Position numbers and translations under genes: made by a program
The notes under the pieces: generated by a model
Seen by the model: only the letters and a program-made list of their open reading frames with translations
Told to the model about the DNA's origin: nothing
The model's database searches: none
Part shown: one piece after another, positions 8,335 through 17,968 of the stretch
Numbering within the stretch: the stretch's first letter is position 1
Layout of the letters: the number at the start of each line of letters is the position of its first letter
DNA from: Paracoccaceae bacterium
Lineage (GTDB): Bacteria; Pseudomonadota; Alphaproteobacteria; Rhodobacterales; Rhodobacteraceae
Length of the DNA: 64,000 nucleotides
Reading direction: 5' to 3'
Assembly: GCA_023383015.1 (NCBI GenBank)
Contig: JAHDXW010000010.1
Coordinates: 57,490-121,489 of the forward strand

Positions 8335-9299
8335 CCGGCGCGGCGACCGGGGCAGGGGGTGTCGGCGGCCGCGACCTCGCGCTGCACCTCGCGGTGCTGG
8401 CGGCGCTGCTGGCGCTGCAGTTCGTCCTGCCCGCCTACCACCACACCAACCTCGCCCGGATCATGGTGCTGGCCGTCTTCGCGATGGGCTACAACATCGC
8501 CTTCGGCTACACCGGCCTCCTCAGCCTCGGCCATGCGCTCTTCTTCGCCGCCGGCCTCTATGCCACCGGTCTCGGCATCGTCCACGGCTCTCTCGCCCCG
8601 GGGATCGCGGCGGTGGCGGGGCTGCTGGCCGGCGGGGCCGCCGCGGCCGCGGTCGGGCTGCTGGCGCTGCGCACCGCCGGGGTCTCGTTCATGATCGTGA
8701 CGCTGATGTTCGCCCAGGCGGGGTTCCTCGTGGTGCTCTACTTCGGCGGCTGGACACGCGGCGACGAGGGCTTCGTGCTCCAGGGTGCCCAGCGCCTCGT
8801 TTTCGGGCTCGACCTCAGCCAGCCCGGGCCGCGCTACGGCGCCGCGCTGGCGCTCTTCGCCGCCGCCGTGCTCGTCAACCTCGTGCTGGTGCGCTCCCGC
8901 TTCGGCCGGGTCATGCTGGCGATGCGCGAGAACGCCGAGCGCGCCCGCATGCTCGGCTACGATCCCTTCGCGGTGAAGCTGGTCGCGCTGGCGGTCTCGG
9001 GCCTCTATGCCGGGGCGGCGGGGGCGGCCTATGCGCTGCTCTTCGGCTATGTCGGCGCCTCCTTCGCCTCGATCCAGTACTCGATCCTGCCGCTCCTCTA
9101 CGTCCTGCTCGGCGGCGCGGGCGTCGTGCTCGGCCCCTTCCTCGGGGCGCTGGTGATGTTCTACCTCATCGACCTGTCCAGTTCGCTGACCTCGGCGCAT
9201 CTGATGGTGGTCGGCGCGGCGCTGCTGGCCTTGGTCCTGTTCGCGCCGCAGGGCATCCTCGGCACGCTCAGGGCGCGGCTCCTGCCGTGGCTGGCATGA
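8331..9299 (+). CDS. livM: Branched-chain amino acid-type ABC permease (LivM-like)
   Basis: Second inner-membrane permease (322 residues) of the importer. The motif AMGYNIAFGYTGLLSLGHALFF (read as GYTGLLSLGHA) identifies LivM, and RENAERARMLGYDP matches the cytoplasmic coupling loop contacting the ATPase. The ATG at 8331 overlaps the livH stop; an upstream in-frame extension exists but would run inside livH and is rejected. The end overlaps the livG start. Confidence 0.88.
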   Translation: MTGAATGAGGVGGRDLALHLAVLAALLALQFVLPAYHHTNLARIMVLAVFAMGYNIAFGYTGLLSLGHALFFAAGLYATGLGIVHGSLAPGIAAVAGLLAGGAAAAAVGLLALRTAGVSFMIVTLMFAQAGFLVVLYFGGWTRGDEGFVLQGAQRLVFGLDLSQPGPRYGAALALFAAAVLVNLVLVRSRFGRVMLAMRENAERARMLGYDPFAVKLVALAVSGLYAGAAGAAYALLFGYVGASFASIQYSILPLLYVLLGGAGVVLGPFLGALVMFYLIDLSSSLTSAHLMVVGAALLALVLFAPQGILGTLRARLLPWLA

Positions 9300-9997
9300 G
9301 CCTCCTGTCGGCCCGCGGCCTTACCCGCCATTTCGGCGGGCTCCGCGCCGTCGACGGGGTCGACTTCGACCTCGCGCCGGGCGAGATCCACGCGCTCATC
9401 GGCCCCAACGGCGCCGGCAAGACAACCTTCGTGGGGCTTCTCTGCGGGCGGGTGCCGGTCCAGGTCGGCGCCATCCGGCTCGACGGGCGCGACATCACCC
9501 GGTTGCCCGCCCACCGGCGGGTGCGGGCGGGCATCGCCTACACGTTCCAGATCACCTCGGTCTTTGCCCGGCTGACGGTGTTCGACAACGTCGCGCTTGC
9601 CGTGCAGGCGCGCGGGGAGGCCGACCTGGGCGGGGCGGTCATGGCCGGCCTGGCCAGGGTCGGGCTCGATCCCCTTGCCGGCCAGCCCGCCGGCACCCTC
9701 TCCTACGGTCACCAGCGGCTGCTCGAGCTGGCCATGGGCCTGGCGCTCGCGCCCCGGGTGCTGATCCTCGACGAGCCGACGCAGGGCCTTGCCGCGGTCG
9801 AGATCCAGGGCTTCAAGGCGCTGGTGCGGGGGCTCGCGCCAGCCACCGCGGTCCTGCTCATCGAACACAACATGGATGTGGTGATGGACCTTGCCCACCG
9901 CGTCACCGTGCTCGAGGCCGGCCGCGTCCTTGCCACCGGCACGCCCGCGGCGATCCGCGCCGACCGGGCGGTGCAGGCCGCCTATCTGGGGGGCTGA
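9296..9997 (+). CDS. livG: ABC transporter ATP-binding protein (LivG-like)
   Basis: Cytoplasmic ATPase subunit (233 residues). Walker A is GPNGAGKTT near residue 37, the signature motif reads LSYGHQRLLELAM and Walker B is VLILDEPTQGL, followed by the switch His in LLIEHNMDVVMDLAHR, a hallmark of LivG. The ATG at 9296 overlaps the livM stop (ATGA) and is preferred over the in-frame GTG nine bases upstream. The substitution LSYG for LSGG is usual in LivG proteins. Confidence 0.9.
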   Translation: MSLLSARGLTRHFGGLRAVDGVDFDLAPGEIHALIGPNGAGKTTFVGLLCGRVPVQVGAIRLDGRDITRLPAHRRVRAGIAYTFQITSVFARLTVFDNVALAVQARGEADLGGAVMAGLARVGLDPLAGQPAGTLSYGHQRLLELAMGLALAPRVLILDEPTQGLAAVEIQGFKALVRGLAPATAVLLIEHNMDVVMDLAHRVTVLEAGRVLATGTPAAIRADRAVQAAYLGG

Positions 9998-10693
<696 letters not shown>

Positions 10694-12718
10694 ATGGGCG
10701 GGCTTGTCGCCGGGGTCGATGTGGGCGGCACCTTCACCGACCTCTGCATTTGCGATCCGGCGACCGGCGCGGTGCGGCTGGCCAAGGTGCCGACGAGCAT
10801 GCCGAACCAGGCCGATGGCGTGCTTGCCGCCTTTGCCGCCGCCGGCGCCGCGCTGGCCGAGGTCGGCCTCGTCGTCCACGGCACGACGACGACCACCAAC
10901 GCCGTGCTCGAGCGCCGCCTCGCCCGCACCGGGCTGATCACCACCGCGGGCTTCCGCGACGTCCTCGAGCTTGGCCGCCGCACCCGCCCGCGCCCCTACG
11001 GCATGACCGGCCGCTTCGTCCCCGTCATTCCCCGCGACCTGCGCCTCGAGGTTGACGAGCGGATGGACGCCCGCGGCCGCGTGCTCGTCCCGCTCGATGC
11101 CGACGCGGTCAGGGCGGCGGTCGGGCGGCTGGTCGCGGCCGGCTGCGAAAGCCTCGTCATCCACTTCCTGCACGCCTACGCCAACCCCGCCCACGAGCTT
11201 GCCGCCGCCGCCATCGCCGCCGAGCTCTGGCAGACGCCCTGGATCACCATGGGCCATGCGCTGCTGTCGGAAAGCCGCGAGTACGAGCGCGGGGTGACGG
11301 CGGCGGTCAACGCCGCCGTCCGACCGGTGCTCGAACGCTACGTCGGCCGGCTCGCCGACGAGCTTGCCGCCCGCGGCTACGCCCGCGAACTGCTGGTGAT
11401 GAACGGCAACGGCGGCATGGTCTCGGCCCGGGCGGTCGGGCGCGAGGCGGTCAAGACGGTGATGTCGGGGCCGGCCTCGGGGGTGACGGCGGCGGTCGTC
11501 ACCGGCCGGGCTGCCGGGATGGAGAACCTCATAACCTTCGACATGGGCGGCACCTCGACCGATGTCGCGCTGATCCGCGGCGGGCTCGCCCCGGTCTCCA
11601 ACGAGATCGAGATCGACTACGCCATGCCGATCCATGTGCCGATGGTCGACGTCCGCACCGTCGGCGCCGGCGGCGGCTCGATCGCGCGCGTCGATGCCGC
11701 GGGCCTCCTGCGCGTCGGCCCCGACAGCGCCGGCGCCGACCCCGGGCCGGTCTGCTACGGCCGCGGCGGCACAAGGGCGACGCTGTCGGATGCCAACCTC
11801 GTCCTCGGCCGCCTGCCGCCTGACCGCTTCGGCATCGCCGCCGGGGATGCCCGCGCGGCGATTGCGGCGCAGATCGCGGCCCCCCTCGGGCTGGCGGTCG
11901 AGGCCGCCGCCGAGGCGGTGGTGCGGCTCGCCAACACCCACATGGCCGGGGCGATGCGGATGGTGTCGGTCTCGCTCGGCGCCGACCCGCGCGACTTCGC
12001 GCTCTTCGCCTTTGGCGGCGCCGGGCCCCTGCACGCCAGCGCGCTCGCCCGCGAGCTTGCGATCCCGCGCGTCCTGATCCCGGCCCGGCCGGGGCTGACG
12101 AACGCGCTCGGCTGCGTCGTCGCCGACCTGCGCCACGACTTCCTGCGCACCGTCGGCCGGCCGCTCGACGATGCCGACATGGCCGAGGTCCACGCCATCC
12201 TCGCCGCGCAGGAGGCCGAGGGCAGGGCGCTGATCGCCGCCGAGACGGTGGCGATCGAGGCCGTCCGCGCCGAGTTCTGGGCCGACATGCAGTTCCTCGG
12301 CCAGACGCACCTGCTGCGCGTGCCCCTGCCGCACCCGCGGCCCGCCCGGGCCGAGCTGCAGGCGGCATTCGAGGCCGCCTATCTCGCGCGCTTCCGCGTC
12401 AGCCTGCCCGAGATCCGCGCCGGCCTCGTCAACCTCGCCTGCTCGGTCATCGCCACCCGCCCGCCGGTCGACCTGACGCGGCTGATCGACCCCGCCGGGC
12501 GCCGGCCGACGCTGGCCGGGGCGCTGACCGGCCGCCGCCCGGTGTGGTTCGGCGGCTGGCAGGAGACGCCCGTCTACCGGCGCGAGCGGCTGCCCGAGGG
12601 GGTGCGGCTGGCCGGCCCGGCGGTGATCGAGCAGATGGACTGCACGATCCTCATCGAACCCGGCGACCGGCTGGCCGACGACGCCCGGGGCAACCTGATC
12701 GTGGAGGTCGGGCGATGA
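10694..12718 (+). CDS. hyuA: Hydantoinase/5-oxoprolinase family protein, subunit A (HyuA-like)
   Basis: A 674-residue protein of the HyuA family, which with HyuB carries out ATP-dependent hydrolysis of cyclic amides (N-methylhydantoin, 5-oxoproline) or carboxylation of ketones in related acetone carboxylases. The N-terminal AGVDVGGTFTDLCI is the ASKHA ATP-binding motif, VVHGTTTTTNAVLER and FDMGGTSTDVALI are further nucleotide-site motifs, and FGGAGPLHA lies toward the C-terminus. It starts at the codon after the livF stop and overlaps the hyuB start by four bases. In this operon it is the likely ring-opening enzyme. Confidence 0.88.
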   Translation: MGGLVAGVDVGGTFTDLCICDPATGAVRLAKVPTSMPNQADGVLAAFAAAGAALAEVGLVVHGTTTTTNAVLERRLARTGLITTAGFRDVLELGRRTRPRPYGMTGRFVPVIPRDLRLEVDERMDARGRVLVPLDADAVRAAVGRLVAAGCESLVIHFLHAYANPAHELAAAAIAAELWQTPWITMGHALLSESREYERGVTAAVNAAVRPVLERYVGRLADELAARGYARELLVMNGNGGMVSARAVGREAVKTVMSGPASGVTAAVVTGRAAGMENLITFDMGGTSTDVALIRGGLAPVSNEIEIDYAMPIHVPMVDVRTVGAGGGSIARVDAAGLLRVGPDSAGADPGPVCYGRGGTRATLSDANLVLGRLPPDRFGIAAGDARAAIAAQIAAPLGLAVEAAAEAVVRLANTHMAGAMRMVSVSLGADPRDFALFAFGGAGPLHASALARELAIPRVLIPARPGLTNALGCVVADLRHDFLRTVGRPLDDADMAEVHAILAAQEAEGRALIAAETVAIEAVRAEFWADMQFLGQTHLLRVPLPHPRPARAELQAAFEAAYLARFRVSLPEIRAGLVNLACSVIATRPPVDLTRLIDPAGRRPTLAGALTGRRPVWFGGWQETPVYRRERLPEGVRLAGPAVIEQMDCTILIEPGDRLADDARGNLIVEVGR

Positions 12719-14394
12719 TCGACCCCGTCACGCTGGCCGTCATCCAAGCGCAGCTGCAGCAGGTCTGCGACGAGATGGACCTCGCCTTCTCGCGCGCCGC
12801 CTTCTCGCCGGTGATCGCCGAGGCCGACGACCGCTCTGACGGCATCTACGACGCGGTGGACGGGGCGCTGATCGCCCAGGGCGCGCGCGGCCTGCCGGTG
12901 TTCGTGGGCACCATGCAGTTCTCCACCCGCACCCTCATCGCCCGCATCGCCGCGGGCGAGACGGCGCCGCCCGAGCCCGGCGACATCTACATCGTCAACG
13001 ATCCCTATCTCGGCGGCACCCATCTCATGGACGTCCGCTTCGCGATGCCGGTCTGGCGCGAGGGGCGCATCTTCTGCTGGCTGTCGAACACCGGCCACTG
13101 GCCGGACACCGGCGGCATGGTGCCGGGCGGCTTCTCGGCCAGCGCCATCGCCGTCGAGCAGGAGGGGCTGCGCCTGCCGCCGGTCAAGCTTTACAAGCGC
13201 GGGGCGATGGACCGCGAGCTCTGGCAGGTGATCTGCTCGAACATCCGCGTCGCCGACCAGCGCATCGGCGACGTCCGTGCCCAGGCGGCGGCGCTCCTTG
13301 TGGGCGAGGACCGGCTTGCGACCCTGCTCGACCGCTGGGGCGAGGCGACCGTCACCGCCGCCATTGCCGAGATGCGCGCGCTCGCCGCCCGGCAGATGCG
13401 GGCGATGATCGCGGCGATGCCCGAAGGGTCGTGGCGGTCGCGGGCGATCGTCGACAGCGACGGGGTGGTGAACGCGCCCCTCACCATCGCGCTCGAGGTC
13501 AGCCGCCGGGGCGAGCAGCTCGTCTTCGACTTCACCGGCTCCTCGCCGCCCTGCGCCGGGCCGATGAACTCGGTCCGCGCCACCACGCTCTCCTCGGTCT
13601 ACCTCGCCGTCCGCCACGTCTTTCCCGATGTGCCGCTGTCGGCCGGCGCCTTCGAGCCGCTCGCGGTGCGGGGGATCGAGGGCAGCTTCCTCGACGCCCG
13701 GTATCCGCGCCCGGTCTCGGGCTGCGCGGCCGAGGTCAGCCAGCGCATCGCCGAGGCGGTCTTTGCCGCCCTCGTCCAGCCCCTGCCGGCGCTGGTGGCG
13801 GCCGCCCCGGCCGGCACCTCGGGCAACTTCGCCCTCGGCGGCCACGATCCCGAGACCGGGCGCGACTACGTCATGTACCAGATCTCGGGCGGCGGCTACG
13901 GCGGCAACGCCGACCACGACGGGCTGTCGAACGGCTGCTCGACGATCGGCATCTCCAAGGCGCCGCCGGTCGAGATCATGGAGCAGCGCTTTCCCGTGCT
14001 CTACCGCCGCTACGCGCTGCACGAAGGCTCGGGCGGGGCGGGGATGCACCGCGGCGGCTTCGGCGTCGACTACGAGGTGGAGCTTCTGCGCGGGGTCGCG
14101 CGCGCCTCCTTCGTGATGGATCACGGCCGTGTCGGCCCGCAGGGGGTGCTGGGCGGACAGGACGGCGGGGTGAACCGGGTCGAGATCCTGCGCGGCGGCG
14201 AGGTGGTCGTGCCCGAGCATCTCTCCAAGGCCCAGGACATCCCGCTTTCCCCCGGCGACCGCGTCCGCGTCCGCACCCCCGGCGGCGGCGGCTACGGCGA
14301 ACCCGCCCGCCGCGACCCCGCGGCGGTGGCCGAGGATGTCCGCCTCGGCCGGTACGACGCGCGCGATGCGCAGCGCCGCTTCGGCGGGAGGTGA
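12715..14394 (+). CDS. hyuB: Hydantoinase B/oxoprolinase family protein (HyuB-like)
   Basis: Partner of the preceding gene (559 residues). Typical HyuB features are the N-terminal MIDPVTLAVIQAQLQQVCDE stretch (first 20 residues), NDPYLGGTHLMD, the NTGHWPDTGGMVPGG block, NSVRATTLSSVY, and the C-terminal RVRTPGGGGYGEP. ATG at 12715 overlaps the hyuA stop, giving near-equal expression expected for a heteromer. It is the last gene of the operon; palindromes follow within 150 bases. Substrate is inferred from context only. Confidence 0.88.
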   Translation: MIDPVTLAVIQAQLQQVCDEMDLAFSRAAFSPVIAEADDRSDGIYDAVDGALIAQGARGLPVFVGTMQFSTRTLIARIAAGETAPPEPGDIYIVNDPYLGGTHLMDVRFAMPVWREGRIFCWLSNTGHWPDTGGMVPGGFSASAIAVEQEGLRLPPVKLYKRGAMDRELWQVICSNIRVADQRIGDVRAQAAALLVGEDRLATLLDRWGEATVTAAIAEMRALAARQMRAMIAAMPEGSWRSRAIVDSDGVVNAPLTIALEVSRRGEQLVFDFTGSSPPCAGPMNSVRATTLSSVYLAVRHVFPDVPLSAGAFEPLAVRGIEGSFLDARYPRPVSGCAAEVSQRIAEAVFAALVQPLPALVAAAPAGTSGNFALGGHDPETGRDYVMYQISGGGYGGNADHDGLSNGCSTIGISKAPPVEIMEQRFPVLYRRYALHEGSGGAGMHRGGFGVDYEVELLRGVARASFVMDHGRVGPQGVLGGQDGGVNRVEILRGGEVVVPEHLSKAQDIPLSPGDRVRVRTPGGGGYGEPARRDPAAVAEDVRLGRYDARDAQRRFGGR

Positions 14395-14408
14395 GGCCGC
14401 CCGCCGAC

Positions 14409-14539
14409 GGGCCCTGCCCGCGGCCTGATGGCGACGGGGGCAGGGGCCCGGTGCCGCCGCGCGACATGCCCGTGGCGCCCGGCCCTTCCTGTCCCCCTGC
14501 CCGCGCCCCGCCGCAGACCGGCGGGCCGCCGGGCCCGCC
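14409..14539. terminator. Two GC-rich inverted repeats between convergent hyuB and peroxiredoxin genes
   Basis: GGGCCCTGCCC (14409-14419) pairs with GGGCAGGGGCCC (14438-14449) with one bulge, and GGCGGGCC (14520-14527) pairs with GGCCCGCC (14532-14539) across four bases. They sit between two converging genes, where terminators are expected. No T-tract follows either arm, so strict Rho-independent function is uncertain. Confidence 0.4.
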
Positions 14540-14543
14540 GCCG

Positions 14544-15248
14544 CTACACGTCCACGACGCCGAGGTAACCGCGCAACCGCCGCACCGTCCGTCCCAGCCG
14601 GTCCCCGGCATGGTCGTGGCTTTCGCCGGCCGGCACCAGCAAGGGGTCGCCCGGCCGCCAGTCGGCCGGTGCCACAAGCCCGTGGCGGTCGCTGGCCTGC
14701 AGGGCATCCAGGACCCGCAGCGTCTCGGCGACGCTCCGGCCGACACAGTGGGGGTACTCCATGATGATCCGGATCCTCCCCGCCGGGTCGATGACGAAGG
14801 TCTTGCGCACCGGCAACGGCGCCTCGTCGGCGCCATGGATCATGCCGCAGGCCTCCACGATCGCGCCGCCGGGGTCGGCGACGATGGGAAAGCCGACCGG
14901 CGCGGCGAAGTCCTCGCCGATCTGCCGCGCCCACTCCGACGCCTCCGCCACCGGGTCGCGCGAGATCGCCAGCAGCCGCGCGCCGCGGGCGGCAAACTCC
15001 GCTGCATCCATGGCGAACTGCGCGATCTCGGTGGTGCACACCGGGGTGAAGGCGGCCGGGTGGGCGAAGAAGACCACCCAGGCGCCGCGCGCCCAGGCGC
15101 GGAACCGCAGCCGCCCCTGCGTGCTGTCGGCGGCGAAATCGGGGAACTCGTCACCGATCCGCGGAACCCAGCGCGCCGTGCGCCGGTAACCCACCGGCAG
15201 CGCGATCCGGGTCCAGCGGTCACCCGTACCGAACAGCTGGACACCCAT
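14544..15248 (-). CDS. 1-Cys peroxiredoxin (Prx6/AhpC-TSA family)
   Basis: A 234-residue cytosolic thiol peroxidase that reduces H2O2 and organic peroxides. The active-site block PAAFTPVCTTE places the peroxidatic Cys at residue 71 with the expected Thr and Pro; the downstream KTFVIDPAGRIR and the long C-terminal dimer domain are Prx6-type. The Prx6 class lacks a fixed resolving cysteine, although a Cys in the EYPHC stretch could play that part. It has about 30 residues more at the N-terminus than many homologues, so an internal start is possible. It is transcribed alone, convergent with hyuB, and may protect flavin/molybdenum enzymes from peroxide. Confidence 0.87.
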   Translation of the reverse strand: MGVQLFGTGDRWTRIALPVGYRRTARWVPRIGDEFPDFAADSTQGRLRFRAWARGAWVVFFAHPAAFTPVCTTEIAQFAMDAAEFAARGARLLAISRDPVAEASEWARQIGEDFAAPVGFPIVADPGGAIVEACGMIHGADEAPLPVRKTFVIDPAGRIRIIMEYPHCVGRSVAETLRVLDALQASDRHGLVAPADWRPGDPLLVPAGESHDHAGDRLGRTVRRLRGYLGVVDV

Positions 15249-15377
15249 GTCAGCCTCCGAGGGCGCTGCGCCGCGCCGTGGTTGAGGCGGCGCAACCGCA
15301 GGATGTGGACGCGCGAACGATCTGTGAAGATTCCGGCAACAATATGACCCTCCTCGGCTTGCGGGGCGATTCCGACG

Positions 15378-16265
15378 TCACGCCAGCGCCCTGCCGTCGG
15401 CGGCCAGCAGCGCGCCCAGCACCGGGTTGGGAAAGCGCCGCTCCAGGGTCACGGCCAGGAAGGTCTCCTCGATCCCCGGCAGCCGGCCGGCCTCCACCAG
15501 CGTGCCCGCGGCCATCTCGTCGCGCACCACGATCGGCGGGATCACAGCAAGCCCGGCATCCTCGCGCACGAACAGCCGCAGCATCGCCATGTCGTCGACC
15601 TCGGCGGCGATCCGCGGCACCACGCCCAGGCGCGCCGCCAGCGCATCGAAGGCGGCGCGGATCGCCGTCTCCGCCGTCGGCAGGATCAGCGGCGCGGCGC
15701 CGATCAGGCTCGCCAGCGTGCCTCCCGCCCCGACCCGGGCGGGAGTGCCGATCAGGCTGACCGGCTGCGCGGCCAGCCGCCAGACCATCAGCCGCGAGCC
15801 CGCGTCGCGCGCCGGCGCGAGGTTGGTCAGCACCACGTCATGGGCCAGCGCCTCGAGCCCCTGCATGAGCTCGCCCTGCGAGCCCGACCGCAGGATCACC
15901 TCGACATCCGCGCGCCCGATCACCGGCCGCAGGAACTGCAGCTGGAAATTGCGCGACAGCGTCGCCAGCGCCCCCACCCGCAGCGCCCGCCGCGCCCGCC
16001 CGGTCTCGCGCAGCGTCGCCGCCAGGTCGTCGGCGGTGCGGAAGATCGTGTCGGCATGGTCGAGTGCGATGCGCCCGGCCTCGGTCAGCACCAGCCCGCG
16101 GCCACGGCGCTCGAACAGCGGATGGCCGAGGGCCTCCTCGAGGCTGCGGAGCTGCGCCGACAGCGCCGGCGGCGACAGGCGCAGCAGCCGCGCCGCCCCG
16201 GTCAGCGTACCGTGACGGGCGATTGCCTGGAACAGCCGCAGGTGGTGCAGGTTGATCCCCGCCAT
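15378..16265 (-). CDS. LysR-type regulator, divergent from the dab operon
   Basis: A 295-residue LysR-family regulator. The N-terminal helix-turn-helix (about residues 3-62, with LHHLRLFQAIARHGTLTGAA and SPPALSAQLRSLEEALG) is followed by a LysR substrate domain ending in typical YxxxR-poor C-terminal sequence. It lies head-to-head with dabB, the classic arrangement in which a LysR protein controls the neighbouring operon and itself. CbbR/CcmR-type LysR proteins control carbon uptake genes in autotrophs, and NhaR-like annotations are also plausible. A TTCGA-N5-TCGAA palindrome lies four bases upstream of its ATG. Confidence 0.87.
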   Translation of the reverse strand: MAGINLHHLRLFQAIARHGTLTGAARLLRLSPPALSAQLRSLEEALGHPLFERRGRGLVLTEAGRIALDHADTIFRTADDLAATLRETGRARRALRVGALATLSRNFQLQFLRPVIGRADVEVILRSGSQGELMQGLEALAHDVVLTNLAPARDAGSRLMVWRLAAQPVSLIGTPARVGAGGTLASLIGAAPLILPTAETAIRAAFDALAARLGVVPRIAAEVDDMAMLRLFVREDAGLAVIPPIVVRDEMAAGTLVEAGRLPGIEETFLAVTLERRFPNPVLGALLAADGRALA

Positions 16266-16365
16266 TCATTCGACACCATCGAACAATATGGCATATATTA
16301 TGTAATTTTCACGAATGATGGCAAGCCCTATCTCCCCACCCAGCCATCCTTGCCGTGAGTCGCGC
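16266..16365. promoter_or_regulatory. Divergent lysR/dabB promoter with LysR-type operator
   Basis: TTCGA (16269-16273) and TCGAA (16279-16283) form a perfect inverted repeat with five-base spacing, fitting the T-N11-A rule for LysR boxes. Immediately next is an AT-rich tract (about 16284-16312, with ATATGG, ATATATTATG, TAATTTTC), rare in this GC-rich DNA and a good place for the dabB promoter. The operator overlaps the 5' end of lysR, consistent with autoregulation. Confidence 0.6.
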
Positions 16366-17919
16366 ATGCCGCCCGCCGTGTTTGCCCCGCCGGTCCTCAT
16401 CCTCGTCGCGCTCGTCGCGCTCGCCTTCCCCGGCCGCCGGCCGGGAGCCCTGCCGCGCTTGGCCGAGGCGGCGGCCGCGCTGTCGCTTGCCCTGGCGGTG
16501 GCCGGCGCAGTCCGGACCGCGACCGCCGGCCCCGCCACGGTCGCGTTCGGTTCGGGCCCGTTCCTGATCGCGCTGCGGGCCGATGCGCTGTCGGCGAGCA
16601 TGGCGCTGCTGGTCGCCTTCGTGGGCTGGGTGGTGGTGCGCTACGCCCGCCGCCATCTCGACGGCGAGGTGCGCGAGGGTGCCTTCCACGGGCTGATGCT
16701 CGCCACCCTCGCCGCGGTGCTGCTGCTGGTCCAGGCGGCAAGCCTCGCGGTGCTGGCCGCGGGCTTCGCCGCGGCCGGCCTCGGCCTGCGCCGGCTCCTG
16801 CTCTTCTACCCCGAGCGGGCGGCCGCACGGCGGGCCGCGGCCAAGTTCACGCTGGTCTGGGGCGCCGGCACGCTCCTTCTGTCGGCGGCCGCGGCGCTGC
16901 TCTGGGCCGCCTTCGGCACCGCCTCGCTCGCCGCCATCGCCGCCGCCGCGGCCGCCGCACCGCTGCCCCCCTCCGCGACGGCGGCCACGGGCCTGCTGGT
17001 CGCCGCCGCCCTCTGCATGACCGCGGCCTTCCCGCTCAACGGATGGCTCACCGAGGTGATGGAGGCGCCGACCCCGGTCTCGGCGCTACTGCACGCGGGC
17101 ATCGTCAACGCCGGGGGCTTCCTGATGGTCCGGCAGGCCGAGCTCATGCAGGCAAGCCAGTGGGCGATGGCGGCGCTGGTCATGCTCGGGGGCTTCACCG
17201 CGCTCTTCGGCGCCCTCGTGATGCTGACCCAGAGCGCCGCCAAGACCGCGCTCGCCTGGTCGACGGTGGCGCAGATGGGCTTCCTGCTGCTGCAGTGCGG
17301 CCTCGGCCTGTGGGCGCTCGCCGCCCTGCACATCGTCGCCCACTCGCTCTACAAGGCGCATGCCTTCCTGTCCGCGGGCGGGGCGGTGGCGGCGGTGCGG
17401 GCGCAGGCGCGGCCGGGGCCGGTCGCGGTGCCGGGCGGGGCAGCGGTGCTGCGCGCCTTCGCCATCGCCCTGCTGCTCTATGCCGCGGTGGCCACCGGCG
17501 CGACTGCCGTGGTCGGGCCGAAGTCGCCGCAGGCGCTGGCGCTCGGCGCGATCCTGATCTTCGGCGTCGCCTATCTGGTCGCCCAGGGGCTCGCCGATGC
17601 CGCCCCCGCGGCCCTGACCCGGCGCACCACCGCCGCCTCGGCGGGCGCCGCGCTGGCCTACTTCGGCTTCCACGCCCTTGCCGGCCATGTCGCCGCCGGC
17701 AGCCTGCCCGAGGCGCCGCTGGCCGGGGCGCTGGAATGGGCGCTGATCGTGCTGGTCGTCGCCTCCTTCGGCGCGGTGGCCCTGGCGCAGGCGCTGTTCC
17801 CGCACTGGGCCCACCATCCCGCGGCGGCGGGGCTGCGGGTCCATCTGGCCAACGGCCTCTACCTCAACGCCGCCCTCGACCGGCTGATCGGCGGCTGGCG
17901 CACCGCCCGCGCCGGCTGA
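16366..17919 (+). CDS. dabB: DabB: proton-conducting NuoL-like membrane subunit of inorganic carbon uptake
   Basis: Integral membrane protein of about 517 residues from ATG 16366, of the NADH dehydrogenase subunit 5/MrpA superfamily. It is shorter than NuoL and matches DabB, which supplies cation-gradient coupling to DabA for CO2 hydration/bicarbonate accumulation. Around 13-14 hydrophobic helices are visible; conserved polar positions include [20 protein letters not shown] (helix 7-type motif with HAG), the [13 protein letters not shown]ys helix and [15 protein letters not shown]. An in-frame ATG pair at 16315/16318 would add 17 polar residues; 16366 was preferred because the hydrophobic N-terminus follows directly, but neither has a clear ribosome site. 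It is followed after 49 bases by dabA. Confidence 0.88.
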   Translation: MPPAVFAPPVLILVALVALAFPGRRPGALPRLAEAAAALSLALAVAGAVRTATAGPATVAFGSGPFLIALRADALSASMALLVAFVGWVVVRYARRHLDGEVREGAFHGLMLATLAAVLLLVQAASLAVLAAGFAAAGLGLRRLLLFYPERAAARRAAAKFTLVWGAGTLLLSAAAALLWAAFGTASLAAIAAAAAAAPLPPSATAATGLLVAAALCMTAAFPLNGWLTEVMEAPTPVSALLHAGIVNAGGFLMVRQAELMQASQWAMAALVMLGGFTALFGALVMLTQSAAKTALAWSTVAQMGFLLLQCGLGLWALAALHIVAHSLYKAHAFLSAGGAVAAVRAQARPGPVAVPGGAAVLRAFAIALLLYAAVATGATAVVGPKSPQALALGAILIFGVAYLVAQGLADAAPAALTRRTTAASAGAALAYFGFHALAGHVAAGSLPEAPLAGALEWALIVLVVASFGAVALAQALFPHWAHHPAAAGLRVHLANGLYLNAALDRLIGGWRTARAG

Positions 17920-17968
17920 GCCCCGCCCCCGCCACCCCCCCGCCACCCCGAACCGACGGAGCGCCCCC

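Noticed and set aside
14395..14543. A small gene between hyuB and the peroxiredoxin gene
   Set aside because: No frame has a start with ribosome site or motifs; the space is filled by inverted repeats.
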